32,027 bases of DNA, from contig JAJDEJ010000216.1 of NCBI GenBank assembly GCA_029259815.1, positions 1 to 32,027 of the forward strand, read 5' to 3'. The translations under genes were made by a program, and so were the position numbers. Shown here piece by piece: positions 18,255 to 26,364 of the stretch; position 1 is the stretch's first letter; every line of letters starts with the position of its first letter. The notes below the pieces were generated by a model. It did not search any database. It was not told the DNA's origin and saw nothing but the letters and a program-made list of their open reading frames with translations. Source of the stretch: Planctomycetaceae bacterium (GTDB lineage Bacteria > Planctomycetota > Planctomycetia > Planctomycetales > Planctomycetaceae).

Positions 18255-18349
18255 TGCATACCAATCGTATCAGTATCAGCATTCACGCATCATTTTTCAG
18301 TCGATCAGTCGATTTCGATCGTTTTTTGAATCTGGTGGATCCTGTGGTC

Positions 18350-20065
18350 TCAGGACTTCATCAGCTTCTGGAACTGATTCCATGTCCTCGCATTGGCGAC
18401 GTGTTTCTTCTCCAGTGAAGCTCTCCGCGCGACATCGACGCCGTACGACATGAGGTCGAGGCCGGTCGTTGTGTGGGCGTCGGTGTTGATGACGATGGGG
18501 ATGCCGTGATCGCGGGCGGCGATGGTTTGGATGTCGTCGAGGTCCAGTCGCATGGGGTGGGCGTTGATCTCCATCATCGTGCCGCGCTCGGCCGCAGCGG
18601 CGAACAGGGCTGGGTAGTCAATGTCAGCGGGCTGACGCCGACCGACGAGCCGACCGCTGGGGTGGCCAATGACGTCGACATGCGGGTTTTCGATCGCCAT
18701 CAACAGCCGTTTCATGATTTGTTTGCGAGGCTGTTTGAGTCCATAGTGCAATACGCCGATGACCCAGTCGGCTTCTGAGAGCACGTCGTCAGCGAGGTCC
18801 ATCCGGGCGTCTTCGAGGATGTCGCACTCGATCCCCTTGAGAATTTCGATGCCCTTGATCTTCGCGTTGACCTTATCGACCTCTTCCCAGTGGGCCCGCA
18901 GACGGTCGGCGTCCAGACCGTTGGCCATGCTCACACGTTGGGAATGATCGGTAATGGCGATGTACTTGAGGCCACGCGCCTTCGCTGCCTCGGCCATTTC
19001 CAGAATGGAGGCAGTGCCATCGGTTGCTGTGGTGTGCATATGCAGGTCGCCGCGGATGTCGGAGACCTCGATCAACTCGGGCAATTCCTCCTTTTCCGCA
19101 AGTTCGATCTCGCCCCGGTTCTCTCGCAGTTCAGGCGGCATCCAGGCGAGGTCGAGTGCTTTGTAGACCTCCTCCTCGGTGTTGCCCGCGACGAGATCAT
19201 CCCCTTTGTACAGCCCCCACTCGTTGAGCTTGAGCCCACGGTCCTGAGCGCGGCGACGAACGACGATGTTGTGTTCCTTCGAGCCGGTGAAGTATTGCAG
19301 TGCCGCACCGTACGACTCGTCGGGGACCACACGGACGTCCATCTCCATGCCGTTGGTGAGCCGCACGCGCGTTTTGGTGTCACCCCGTTGAAGAACGTCC
19401 TCGACCAGTTCATGTTCAGCGACGCGGTCCATCACGGCAGCAGAGTCGGATGACGTGGCAAGCACGTCGAGGTCACCGCATGACTCTTTGCGACGACGAC
19501 AACTTCCGGCGACCGACGCCCGGTCGACGACGTCGAGCGTCAACAGGTCTTCCACGATCGCCTCCGCTGCATGCGTCGAGACATCCAGGAGGAACCGCTG
19601 CCCCGCTGTCGCCACGTGTTCGAGCCCTTCGAGGATCGTTTGCTCTGTCTTTTTGCCGAAGCCTTTCAGTTCGGCGACCCGTCCAGCTTCGCAGGCAGCC
19701 TTGAGGTCGTCCAGCGTTTGGACCCCCAACTCTTCGTACAGCTTGCCAACCTTCTTCGGGCCAATGTTGGGGATGAGCAGCATCTGACGGACGCCCGTCG
19801 GCACCTGCTCGCGGAGTTCGTCCAACTGCGGGATGGCCCCTGTCTCGATGAGCGTGACAATCTTCTCAGCGAGATCTTTGCCGATGCCGTCGATCTCGGT
19901 CAGTGCCTTCGCGCTCTCATCTGCCAGCGTCGCGATCGACTCGGGCAGGTCGCCAATCGTGCGTGAGGCGTTGCGGTAGGCACGCACGCGGAACGCATTG
20001 GCCCCCTGAATCTCCAGGAGGTCAGCGATTTCGTCAAAGAAGCGGGCAACCTGTTCGTTCTGCAT
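18350..20065 (-). CDS. polX: DNA polymerase/3'-5' exonuclease PolX
   Basis: A 571-residue two-domain repair enzyme. The N-terminal family X polymerase has the 8-kDa-like domain, two helix-hairpin-helix segments (LTEIDGIGKDLA near 55-66 and IPNIGPKKVGKLY near 98-110) and the palm motif GSCRRRKESCGDLDV, with metal-binding Asp198 and Asp200 and the third Asp243 in MEMDV. The C-terminal PHP domain begins RGDLHMHTTATDG (His342, His344) and supplies metal-dependent 3'-5' exonuclease and probably AP endonuclease activity. Length is exactly that of bacterial PolX proteins (about 570). It acts in base-excision and gap repair. It is on the same strand as recQ and the two unknown genes between them. Confidence 0.95.
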   Translation of the reverse strand: MQNEQVARFFDEIADLLEIQGANAFRVRAYRNASRTIGDLPESIATLADESAKALTEIDGIGKDLAEKIVTLIETGAIPQLDELREQVPTGVRQMLLIPNIGPKKVGKLYEELGVQTLDDLKAACEAGRVAELKGFGKKTEQTILEGLEHVATAGQRFLLDVSTHAAEAIVEDLLTLDVVDRASVAGSCRRRKESCGDLDVLATSSDSAAVMDRVAEHELVEDVLQRGDTKTRVRLTNGMEMDVRVVPDESYGAALQYFTGSKEHNIVVRRRAQDRGLKLNEWGLYKGDDLVAGNTEEEVYKALDLAWMPPELRENRGEIELAEKEELPELIEVSDIRGDLHMHTTATDGTASILEMAEAAKARGLKYIAITDHSQRVSMANGLDADRLRAHWEEVDKVNAKIKGIEILKGIECDILEDARMDLADDVLSEADWVIGVLHYGLKQPRKQIMKRLLMAIENPHVDVIGHPSGRLVGRRQPADIDYPALFAAAAERGTMMEINAHPMRLDLDDIQTIAARDHGIPIVINTDAHTTTGLDLMSYGVDVARRASLEKKHVANARTWNQFQKLMKS

Positions 20066-20146
20066 CGGTGTGACTCACGGCGTTGAAGGATTCGCCATGA
20101 ATCATATCGAGATGACGTTTGCGAAACGATGAATCATCGCTGCGAC

Positions 20147-20485
20147 TCAAGTGTAATGCAGTTCTTCGCTCTCGACCGGAGCGTGCGATTGCGCGTGTCG
20201 GCCAGCGATCTCGTGGGGGCCGTGCCAGCCGGGCAGCAAGGGCATCAGCGGCACCAGGCGAGATCCGAACCATGACGTCTTCGCGACGGGAGCCTCATCG
20301 GTGAGGATCGTGTCGTCGTCCGGGTGAATCACGGGATCAATGCCTTCAGCGTCCATGCGTTTGAGTTCGTCCAGGGTAATCGGATGCAGACTGTCCCGCT
20401 GCGAGGGGGGCAGGTACTGCTCACGGGCCATGCGGCGGAGGCGGAGTTCTTCGACGAAGTCAACCGGTTCGAGCGGTGCAGCCAT
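20147..20485 (-). CDS. hypothetical protein, 112 residues
   Basis: A soluble-looking 112-residue protein with no recognised family. The first half is charged and helical (EELRLRRMAREQYLPPSQRD, then ITLDELKRMDAEGIDP), and the second half is proline- and histidine-rich (PLMPLLPGWHGPHE). GAGG lies about five bases before the ATG. It is 81 bases upstream of polX in the same direction, so it may be expressed with it. The ribosome-binding site and normal amino-acid composition support a real gene. Confidence 0.6.
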   Translation of the reverse strand: MAAPLEPVDFVEELRLRRMAREQYLPPSQRDSLHPITLDELKRMDAEGIDPVIHPDDDTILTDEAPVAKTSWFGSRLVPLMPLLPGWHGPHEIAGRHAQSHAPVESEELHYT

Positions 20486-20630
20486 AACGTCCTCGCGCGA
20501 CGAGAGAGGGGGTTACCCTTCTCATCGACGGACGGCGGACGCGGGCACCAACCGGGAACCATCAAGAGGTGCGGGCGACAGGATCGGCAGAACCGGACGA
20601 GCCGATAGAACGCTGCGAAACCGCAAGCGT

Positions 20631-20742
20631 GCCGGGTGGCACGTCCCAGACCAACGGGATGGGCGTGGCGAGTGCGGAATGGAAGATCGAATCCGTAAGA
20701 ACCGTGCGCCACGCCCTTCCTTTCGTCAGGGCGTGCCACCCG
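20631..20742. repeat. nested inverted repeat between two unknown genes
   Basis: Outer arms 20633-20643 (CGGGTGGCACG) and 20732-20742 are exact reverse complements. Inner arms 20661-20670 (GGGCGTGGCG) and 20707-20716 are also exact reverse complements. The unit ends six bases short of the 176-residue gene's stop region. It resembles the other small inverted-repeat units in the window and contains no coding sequence. The rest of 20486-20749 shows nothing recognisable. Confidence 0.7.
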
Positions 20743-20749
20743 TGACCGC

Positions 20750-21280
20750 TCAGTTCTGGTCAGGTGACCACTCGGCGGGGAGACGCTGCCACTCTTTGCG
20801 GACCTGCATTAGTCCGGCAGAGCAGAGTTCGAACTCGTCACTGAGCCGCCGCAGGACGGGAGCCTCGTCGAGATAGGGCTCGTCATTGAAGGTGCTGGCG
20901 ATGAAATAGGAGCGTTTGCCCTGCTGTTGGTAGTCAATCAATGCATCCTTGCGATCGAGGGCTTTCAACCGTTTGAGAGCCTCGGGGTAGACACCCGTCC
21001 AGAAAAGCGTGAAGTCGCCAATGTGACGGTGAATCTCCCGCTTGGGGTTCGACTCACGCTGCTCGGCTTCAATGAGCATCTCGGCCACTTCGTCCAGCCG
21101 CTTGCCGACAACGTCCCGGACCCGAAAGATCGCATCAATCTGCACAAACCTCACGAGCATGTCCGACAGGTAGTCAATCAACGGCGGGTCAGCGACCCCG
21201 TACTCCACCTGAAATGTCTGCTCCGTCAAGGCCGCGAACAGACGTTTGAGTTGATCGGCACTACTGAGGACGGGGGCCAT
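20750..21280 (-). CDS. conserved-looking hypothetical protein, 176 residues
   Basis: A soluble, largely alpha-helical 176-residue protein with no recognised domain, signal peptide or membrane segment. Notable segments are IDAIFRVRDVVGKRLDEVAEML, given here by its start IDAIFRVRD, then GDFTLFWTGVYPEAL, and QQGKRSYFIAST near the middle, which look like constrained protein sequence. The start ATG is at 21280, with GGAGCC close upstream. It lies between recQ and polX on the same strand, separated from recQ by 365 bases that include a mobile-type repeat. A link to DNA repair is only positional. Confidence 0.65.
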   Translation of the reverse strand: MAPVLSSADQLKRLFAALTEQTFQVEYGVADPPLIDYLSDMLVRFVQIDAIFRVRDVVGKRLDEVAEMLIEAEQRESNPKREIHRHIGDFTLFWTGVYPEALKRLKALDRKDALIDYQQQGKRSYFIASTFNDEPYLDEAPVLRRLSDEFELCSAGLMQVRKEWQRLPAEWSPDQN

Positions 21281-21538
21281 GCGAGGCTCCTTTCAGTGGC
21301 CCGGCGACAACGTCGACGCGGAAGACAGCCGAGCCTGTTTCGGTGGTGACAACTCCTGAGGAGAGATGCGGGGGTGGTCGATCTGCAGTGAGCCTGCGTG
21401 AGTTAGCAGACTGATGTCCAGAGGGGAAGGCGGATCCGCCACCTCTAATTCTGGGGTACTATTTGACACTCGTCAACCGGCGAAATGTGCCGGACGGTCG
21501 ATTCGATGCCTCGATTCCATTGTGGTCATCCATTTTCG
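21281..21538. other. intergenic stretch without a gene
   Basis: About 260 bases between the 176-residue gene and the inverted-repeat element. It holds the palindrome GGCGGATCCGCC at 21429-21440, enclosed by CCAGAGG and CCTCT-AATT-CTGG, which together could form a stem. I see no other structure and no coding region. Confidence 0.5.
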
Positions 21539-21703
21539 ACCCTCTCCCCTTGGGGGAGAGGGACAGATTCTGAAGCGTCAGCGAAGAATCAGGGTGAGGG
21601 GTCGACGCATAAGGCTGATGTTTGAACAACTCGCGCGGCGTCCCCTCACCCTGCCTTTGGCGCTCCGCTTGAAGGCTGTCCCTCTCCCCCAAGGGGAGAG
21701 GGT
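21539..21703. mobile_element. 165-bp MITE-like element with 28-bp terminal inverted repeats
   Basis: Arms 21539-21566 and 21676-21703 are perfect reverse complements over 28 bases. Each arm is itself near-palindromic around CTCCCC-TT-GGGGGAG. A second internal pair, AGGGTGAGGGG at 21591-21601 and its reverse complement at 21642-21652, gives a long cruciform or RNA stem. There is no coding capacity and no clear target-site duplication. Its right half overlaps the 3' end of recQ and provides that gene's stop codon. Confidence 0.85.
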
Positions 21704-23961
21704 GACACAGGTGGCTCGTCGCTGTCATGGCGATTCTGCCAGCATGTCGCCACGATGCGAATCGTCTCGTAGTCGACGCTCTCGCCAAGATGTTCGCGGA
21801 TTGGCCTGAGACGATCAGGCCCGACCTCAGCGATGGCCGCTTCGATCTTCGCAATCAGCGAGGCGTCAACCCAGCGGATCGGATCTGTGATCTGACGCTG
21901 TTTGAGGTACTCAGCAAAGTACCCGCTGACAGTCGAAGTCGCACGCCCCATTTCCTCAGCAACCTCTTCGAGAGACTTGCCTGCCTCGAAGAGTGCAAAC
22001 GATGCCATCGCGCTGGCCGTCGGTCCCTTGGGGCGATCACTCTTCGCGGCCAGCGCCATTCGGCGCAACTGCTCAGCCGGTGGCAGATCAACGTTTGTCT
22101 CGATCTCATGTTCGCGGCAGTGCTCCATGATGAGCGACGTGAATTCTTCCGCGTAGTCCTCACACTTCTTCTGACCGATGCCGTGGACGTGGAGGAAGCC
22201 TTCTTCACTCGTTGGGCGACTTCGTGCCATGTCACGCAGTGTGGCGTCGCCGAAGACCATATAGGGGGCCAGGCCCAGATCGGTTGCCTTCTCCGTCCTC
22301 AATTTCCGGAGCACCTCATAGAGGTCATGATCAACACCCTCCATGGAGTGCGGATCGTGCGCCTTCGCCTTGCTCGAAGCACTTCGGCTACTCTCGGTCG
22401 AGGGAGTGCTGGAGGCTTTTAACAATCGGGGAATGCCTTCGCCTTTGAGGAGTTGCCAACCAGTCTCAGTGATTTGCAGCGTGCCGTACTCGCCGACCTT
22501 TGCAAGAAATCCTTGCTGGATGAGTTGACCAATCCAGCCGAGGATGGTTTGCCGAGACTGTTCTTTGAGCAGTCCGTGTGTTGAGAGTTGATCGTGTCCG
22601 TTCTCGACGATTCGCTGATCCTTGGACCCCTTGAGCACCTTCGCCGTGTAGTCCGCGCCGAATCGCTGGTCCTGCCGATAGACGGAGGAGAGAATCTTCT
22701 GGGCCGTAACCAGCGGATCATCAACTTCATCAAATTCGCCAAGGCAGATGTCGCACGCTTCGCCGCAGTCGGCTTCAAGTTCCTGTCCGAAGTGGCTGAT
22801 CAGCATGCGATGCCGACACGCCACGGCGTCGCAGTAGTCCATGACCATCCGCAACGAGGACATCTGTGCCGCCTTGAACTCGGGTGAGCCTTCCGACTTG
22901 TTGACAATGAACTCCCATGTCTTGAAATCGGAGCCTGAGTAGAACAGGCAACACTCCGCTTCGAGTCCGTCTCGGCCGGCGCGACCGCTTTCCTGCTGAT
23001 AGTTCTCTAACGACTTCGGCAGACCCGCGTGGATGACGTATCGCACGTCAGGTTTGTCGATCCCCATGCCAAAGGCGACCGTCGCGACGATGATCTGACA
23101 GCGGTCCTCGATGAACGCTTCCTGATTCTCCTTGCGGGCCTCGTCCTGCATGCCGGCGTGATAGGGCAGGGCGGAGTACCCGGCTCCCGAGAGGGCACCG
23201 CAGATGGTGTCCACCTCTTTGCGGGTGATGCAGTAGATGATGCCGGATTCGTCCTTGTGCCGTTCGATGACGCCTGCGATCTGCCCCATCAGGTTGTCGC
23301 GACGTTCGACACGGTACGTCAGGTTCGGCCGGTCAAAGCTGCCGACCAAAACCTCGGCATCATGCAGACCGAGTTGCCGCACGACGTCGTCTCGCACCGG
23401 TTCGGTTGCCGTTGCCGTGTATCCATGCACTGCAACTTCGGGAAACTGCTGCTTGAGGATGTTCAACTGCCGATAGTGCGGCCGGAAGTCGTGCCCCCAC
23501 ATCGAGACACAGTGGGCCTCATCGATCGCAAAGAACGACAACTGCACGTTTCCTAACAGGTCGAGCAACCCTTGCAGCGACAGTCGCTCGGGAGCAACGT
23601 ACAGCAGTTTCAGTCGTTGCTCTCGGATATCCGCGGCGACGTCACGTTTCTCGTCCGGCGACAGTGAACTGTTGATAAACGCCGCCGATACGCCACACGC
23701 CCGTAGCGCATCGACCTGATCCTTCATCAACGAGATCAACGGCGAGATGACCACCGCCATCCCCTCCAGACACAACGCGGGCACCTGATAGCACAGCGAC
23801 TTCCCACCCCCCGTCGGCAGCACCACCAGCGAATCCCGCCCACTGATGCCCGCCAGCATGGCCCGCTCCTGCAGCGGTCGGAACTCCTCATACCCCCAAT
23901 ACTCGCGCATGGTCGAGCGGAGCTGTTCGCGAAGCTCAGGGCTAACATCCGTGGCCGACAT
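21646..23961 (-). CDS. recQ: ATP-dependent DNA helicase RecQ, with repeat-encoded C-terminal tail
   Basis: A 771-residue 3'-5' helicase for recombination repair and replication restart. Superfamily 2 motifs are LPTGGGKS (48-55), SPLISLMKDQ, DEAH (147-150), TATA and the QESGRAGRDG motif VI. A zinc-binding cysteine cluster (CRHRM to ACDICLG), a winged-helix RQC domain, an HRDC domain (about 540-620) and a C-terminal helix-turn-helix domain of the RecQ-associated HTH_40 type (about 650-745) follow. It is longer than E. coli RecQ (609) because of that last domain. The final 18 residues, beginning PSPLGGEGQ, are translated from the inserted inverted-repeat element, so the original end has been replaced. 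The function is probably intact because the change lies beyond all domains. Confidence 0.95.
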   Translation of the reverse strand: MSATDVSPELREQLRSTMREYWGYEEFRPLQERAMLAGISGRDSLVVLPTGGGKSLCYQVPALCLEGMAVVISPLISLMKDQVDALRACGVSAAFINSSLSPDEKRDVAADIREQRLKLLYVAPERLSLQGLLDLLGNVQLSFFAIDEAHCVSMWGHDFRPHYRQLNILKQQFPEVAVHGYTATATEPVRDDVVRQLGLHDAEVLVGSFDRPNLTYRVERRDNLMGQIAGVIERHKDESGIIYCITRKEVDTICGALSGAGYSALPYHAGMQDEARKENQEAFIEDRCQIIVATVAFGMGIDKPDVRYVIHAGLPKSLENYQQESGRAGRDGLEAECCLFYSGSDFKTWEFIVNKSEGSPEFKAAQMSSLRMVMDYCDAVACRHRMLISHFGQELEADCGEACDICLGEFDEVDDPLVTAQKILSSVYRQDQRFGADYTAKVLKGSKDQRIVENGHDQLSTHGLLKEQSRQTILGWIGQLIQQGFLAKVGEYGTLQITETGWQLLKGEGIPRLLKASSTPSTESSRSASSKAKAHDPHSMEGVDHDLYEVLRKLRTEKATDLGLAPYMVFGDATLRDMARSRPTSEEGFLHVHGIGQKKCEDYAEEFTSLIMEHCREHEIETNVDLPPAEQLRRMALAAKSDRPKGPTASAMASFALFEAGKSLEEVAEEMGRATSTVSGYFAEYLKQRQITDPIRWVDASLIAKIEAAIAEVGPDRLRPIREHLGESVDYETIRIVATCWQNRHDSDEPPVSPSPLGGEGQPSSGAPKAG

Positions 23962-24044
23962 ACCAGCATGTTACCACGAGACGCGCACGGTCACGACCGT
24001 GCGACATGGTTTCACGACTCACTCACTTCGATTTTCAGCGCACG

Positions 24045-24245
24045 TCCAAGCCAACGGCTCTGAGGCTGTGATATTTTCGTAGGACGGATTTCCAAATCCG
24101 TCCACCTCCAAATCGCATTCGTTCGATTCTCGTTTCTTACAGTCAATCTCGACGGACTTGGAAGTCCGTCCTACGGAGAGAGATTCGCCTCTTCAAAACT
24201 CACAACCTCTCTGCCGTCGTTCGACAACAGAGTTGTCGGCTTGGG
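24045..24245. repeat. concentric inverted repeats between recQ and the membrane-protein gene
   Basis: The outer pair, 24045-24062 (CCAAGCCAACGGCTCTGA) and 24228-24245, is imperfect and related to the 19-bp arms at 13078-13162. Inside it is a second unit: 24079-24089 (CGTAGGACGGA) and 24165-24175 are exact reverse complements. Each side of that unit carries its own hairpin: 24082-24103 (GGACGGATTT-CC-AAATCCGTCC) and 24151-24170 (GACGGACTT-GG-AAGTCCGTC). The layout looks like one repeat inserted into another. The surrounding 300 bases (23962-24261) contain no gene. Confidence 0.8.
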
Positions 24246-24261
24246 ACAGTGTGCGCACACA

Positions 24262-25656
24262 TCACGCAAAGACCTCGGTCCCCGTCAGTTCGATCTCAGG
24301 GGCAGACTCTAATCGCGGCCATCGTCGATGCAGACGATACCCGACATACCCCGGCAGCCCCGTGAGAAAAACAAACATCACCCACACCCACGTGCCCGAC
24401 TCGCCCGTCCGTCGATGATGTCGCCACGTCAACCATGCGAGAGCAAAACTCACCAGGAGGACGAGAATCGTCGCTGGCGAAATCGCAGTGAGTGCTCCCC
24501 AGAACACTTCCATTGTCGACGCATCGTGAGCCCAAGGCCCCGGGACATCGCGTGATATGACCATCATCGGGATAAGGATACCGAACACCCACACGAGGGA
24601 GGGCACAGCAACCGTCGCCATGTTCGTGTCTATCACGCTCACACGAAGGGATGATCTCGTGTTGACCGGTGTCATCGTCTCGACTTGGCCATTCGGGTCG
24701 TACTGGACCACAACATGCGGTCGTTCCGAGATCGTATTCGCCATCTCTTGCGGACCGAGATCGGTGTAGTCAGTCACGTCGGCATCCAACACAGCGTTGC
24801 CCTCATCATGAAAGAATCGCAGTTGAGCCTCTTGCAACTCGGGCGGAGTTGGAAACCGGCCAATGAACTCCCCTCGATCGTTGAACTCTTCAATGGAATC
24901 TGCAGTTCGCACGACAAGTCTGAGGACAGTCTCATTCCCGGTGTACGCTGTGCGAGTCCCCACACAGATCGCCTCTTCAATCAACGGTGAGACGGTCCGC
25001 TGTAGGAAATCAATGTGCAGCACGGTGCCATCCTCCAGCAAAAGAAACGCCCGTCCTCGGCCACGCGAAAGGACTTGGCTCATATCAAGATACCCGTTCG
25101 CCAGACTGTAACCGTCGAAGGTAAACTGGTCGTCGAGATTTGGTTTTGACTCCTGAAAGCCCGAAACATCAATGTAGCCGATCCGTTGCAGTCGTTCCGC
25201 GTCGTACCCCTCGAAGTAGCCAGCACCTTCTGCCTTGCCGTTCCAGACGAAGAACCAGTCTTCGTTCATCCATGCCCCGCCGGTCAGTTGCTGCACCTGG
25301 ATTGGTCGACCGCGCGACGCCAAGGCCATCGGACGAGGTGTTGACTCGTACGGCAGGCTCACCCCCGGCATGCTCGGAATCCACTGGACTTCAGGCGGTC
25401 GCGGAATCCGGTTGCGGTCGAGGTCCATCTCGAAGTTTCCGCTAGGCGAAAAGTGGTCGTAGTGCCGAATGATCGGCTGCCCGTCCTGTGTCACATCGAT
25501 CGCTTCAGAAGAGTAATCCTCTCGATGCCTGTTCTTGATGGCGCTCGAGATCGAACTGCCGATCACGATCGCGAGGAACATCAGGATTACGCTCGTTCCC
25601 ATTGCCAGCACGCTCGCCAGGCAAAGTGCTGAGGGTTTTTCCGATGAACGTGGCAT
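24262..25656 (-). CDS. large membrane protein of an ABC operon, unknown function
   Basis: A 464-residue protein with one N-terminal membrane segment (about residues 10-35), a central region of some 330 residues likely outside the membrane, and three C-terminal membrane segments, the last followed by GYVGYRLHRRWP. The central part has short strand-turn repeats that look propeller-like (for example EDGTVLHIDF and NDRGEFIGRFP). The start is set at ATG 25656 because GAGGAG lies six bases upstream; the open frame reaches further back but overlaps the permease gene. It starts 10 bases after the permease stop, so it is the last gene of the regulator/ATPase/permease operon. I do not recognise the family. 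Confidence 0.78.
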   Translation of the reverse strand: MPRSSEKPSALCLASVLAMGTSVILMFLAIVIGSSISSAIKNRHREDYSSEAIDVTQDGQPIIRHYDHFSPSGNFEMDLDRNRIPRPPEVQWIPSMPGVSLPYESTPRPMALASRGRPIQVQQLTGGAWMNEDWFFVWNGKAEGAGYFEGYDAERLQRIGYIDVSGFQESKPNLDDQFTFDGYSLANGYLDMSQVLSRGRGRAFLLLEDGTVLHIDFLQRTVSPLIEEAICVGTRTAYTGNETVLRLVVRTADSIEEFNDRGEFIGRFPTPPELQEAQLRFFHDEGNAVLDADVTDYTDLGPQEMANTISERPHVVVQYDPNGQVETMTPVNTRSSLRVSVIDTNMATVAVPSLVWVFGILIPMMVISRDVPGPWAHDASTMEVFWGALTAISPATILVLLVSFALAWLTWRHHRRTGESGTWVWVMFVFLTGLPGYVGYRLHRRWPRLESAPEIELTGTEVFA

Positions 25657-25666
25657 GGCATTCTCC

Positions 25667-26362
25667 TCACGCATAGTCGCGGTTTCGGGCAGCGAACAGG
25701 ATGGCAGCAATCAAAATGGCATCTACCGGAAGTGTCGCGATTCCCAACGGAGTGATGAGACCCGGCACTCCGTTAAAAAAGATGAACCCAAAGAACAGGA
25801 CAGGAACGAGTGGCACCAACCGGCTGACATACCACCGGGCATCTCGCATTCCACAGAGGAATGCCGCGAGATAGCACGTGAGACCGACCAGACAAGCGAC
25901 AATCGCTTCCGAAGTCATCCACAATTCAAAGGGATTCGCATGCGTACCGGGCGTCATTGCCCAGATGAGATAGATCAACAGTGGAATCGCCGTGGCGACA
26001 GCCGTGACCGTGAGACCGGCCGCGAGCTTGGAGTGGATGATGGATCGACGAGACAACGGTCGATGCAGGAGAAACAGCCATGTCCCCTGCACGGACTCAG
26101 AGACCGTTTGCCACAAACCAACAATCAACCCTAGTCCTCCGGCGATCCACAACACGGCATCGCGAAACCCCTCCGAAAGGTACGGCAGGGGAACGACAAG
26201 TCGTCCCTGATAATTCACCTGACGCCGGAACGACAGAGAAAAGACATCGGGCTGATACCCCATCTGGACGAACAGATACAAGCCAAGGAGCAAGGCGGCG
26301 AGCAGGCCGAGCCACCAGGTTTCTCGCAGCTCTTTGATGATCAGGGCTTTGGACATGGTCAT
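25667..26362 (-). CDS. ABC-2 type transporter permease
   Basis: A 231-residue permease with six hydrophobic segments. It begins MSKALIIKELRETWW, the amphipathic elbow helix typical of ABC-2 permeases, and contains LHRPLSRRSIIHSKL between the second and third segments, a common coupling-loop sequence in this group. GTG 26368, ATG 26362 and ATG 26356 are all in frame; the coding region overlaps or directly abuts the ATPase stop at 26365, so translation is probably coupled. It would form the membrane part of the exporter powered by the preceding ATPase. The substrate is unknown; YtrA-type operons often respond to cell-envelope stress or antibiotics. Confidence 0.85.
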   Translation of the reverse strand: MTMSKALIIKELRETWWLGLLAALLLGLYLFVQMGYQPDVFSLSFRRQVNYQGRLVVPLPYLSEGFRDAVLWIAGGLGLIVGLWQTVSESVQGTWLFLLHRPLSRRSIIHSKLAAGLTVTAVATAIPLLIYLIWAMTPGTHANPFELWMTSEAIVACLVGLTCYLAAFLCGMRDARWYVSRLVPLVPVLFFGFIFFNGVPGLITPLGIATLPVDAILIAAILFAARNRDYA

Positions 26363-26364
26363 TC

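Noticed and set aside
18301-18340. CGATC-type stem followed by a T-run as a terminator
   Set aside because: The T-run is on the plus strand, whereas both flanking genes are on the minus strand, so it could not end their transcripts.
21727-22422. Plus-strand open frame (231 codons) opposite recQ
   Set aside because: It is antisense to the HRDC and C-terminal region of RecQ, with no motif of its own.
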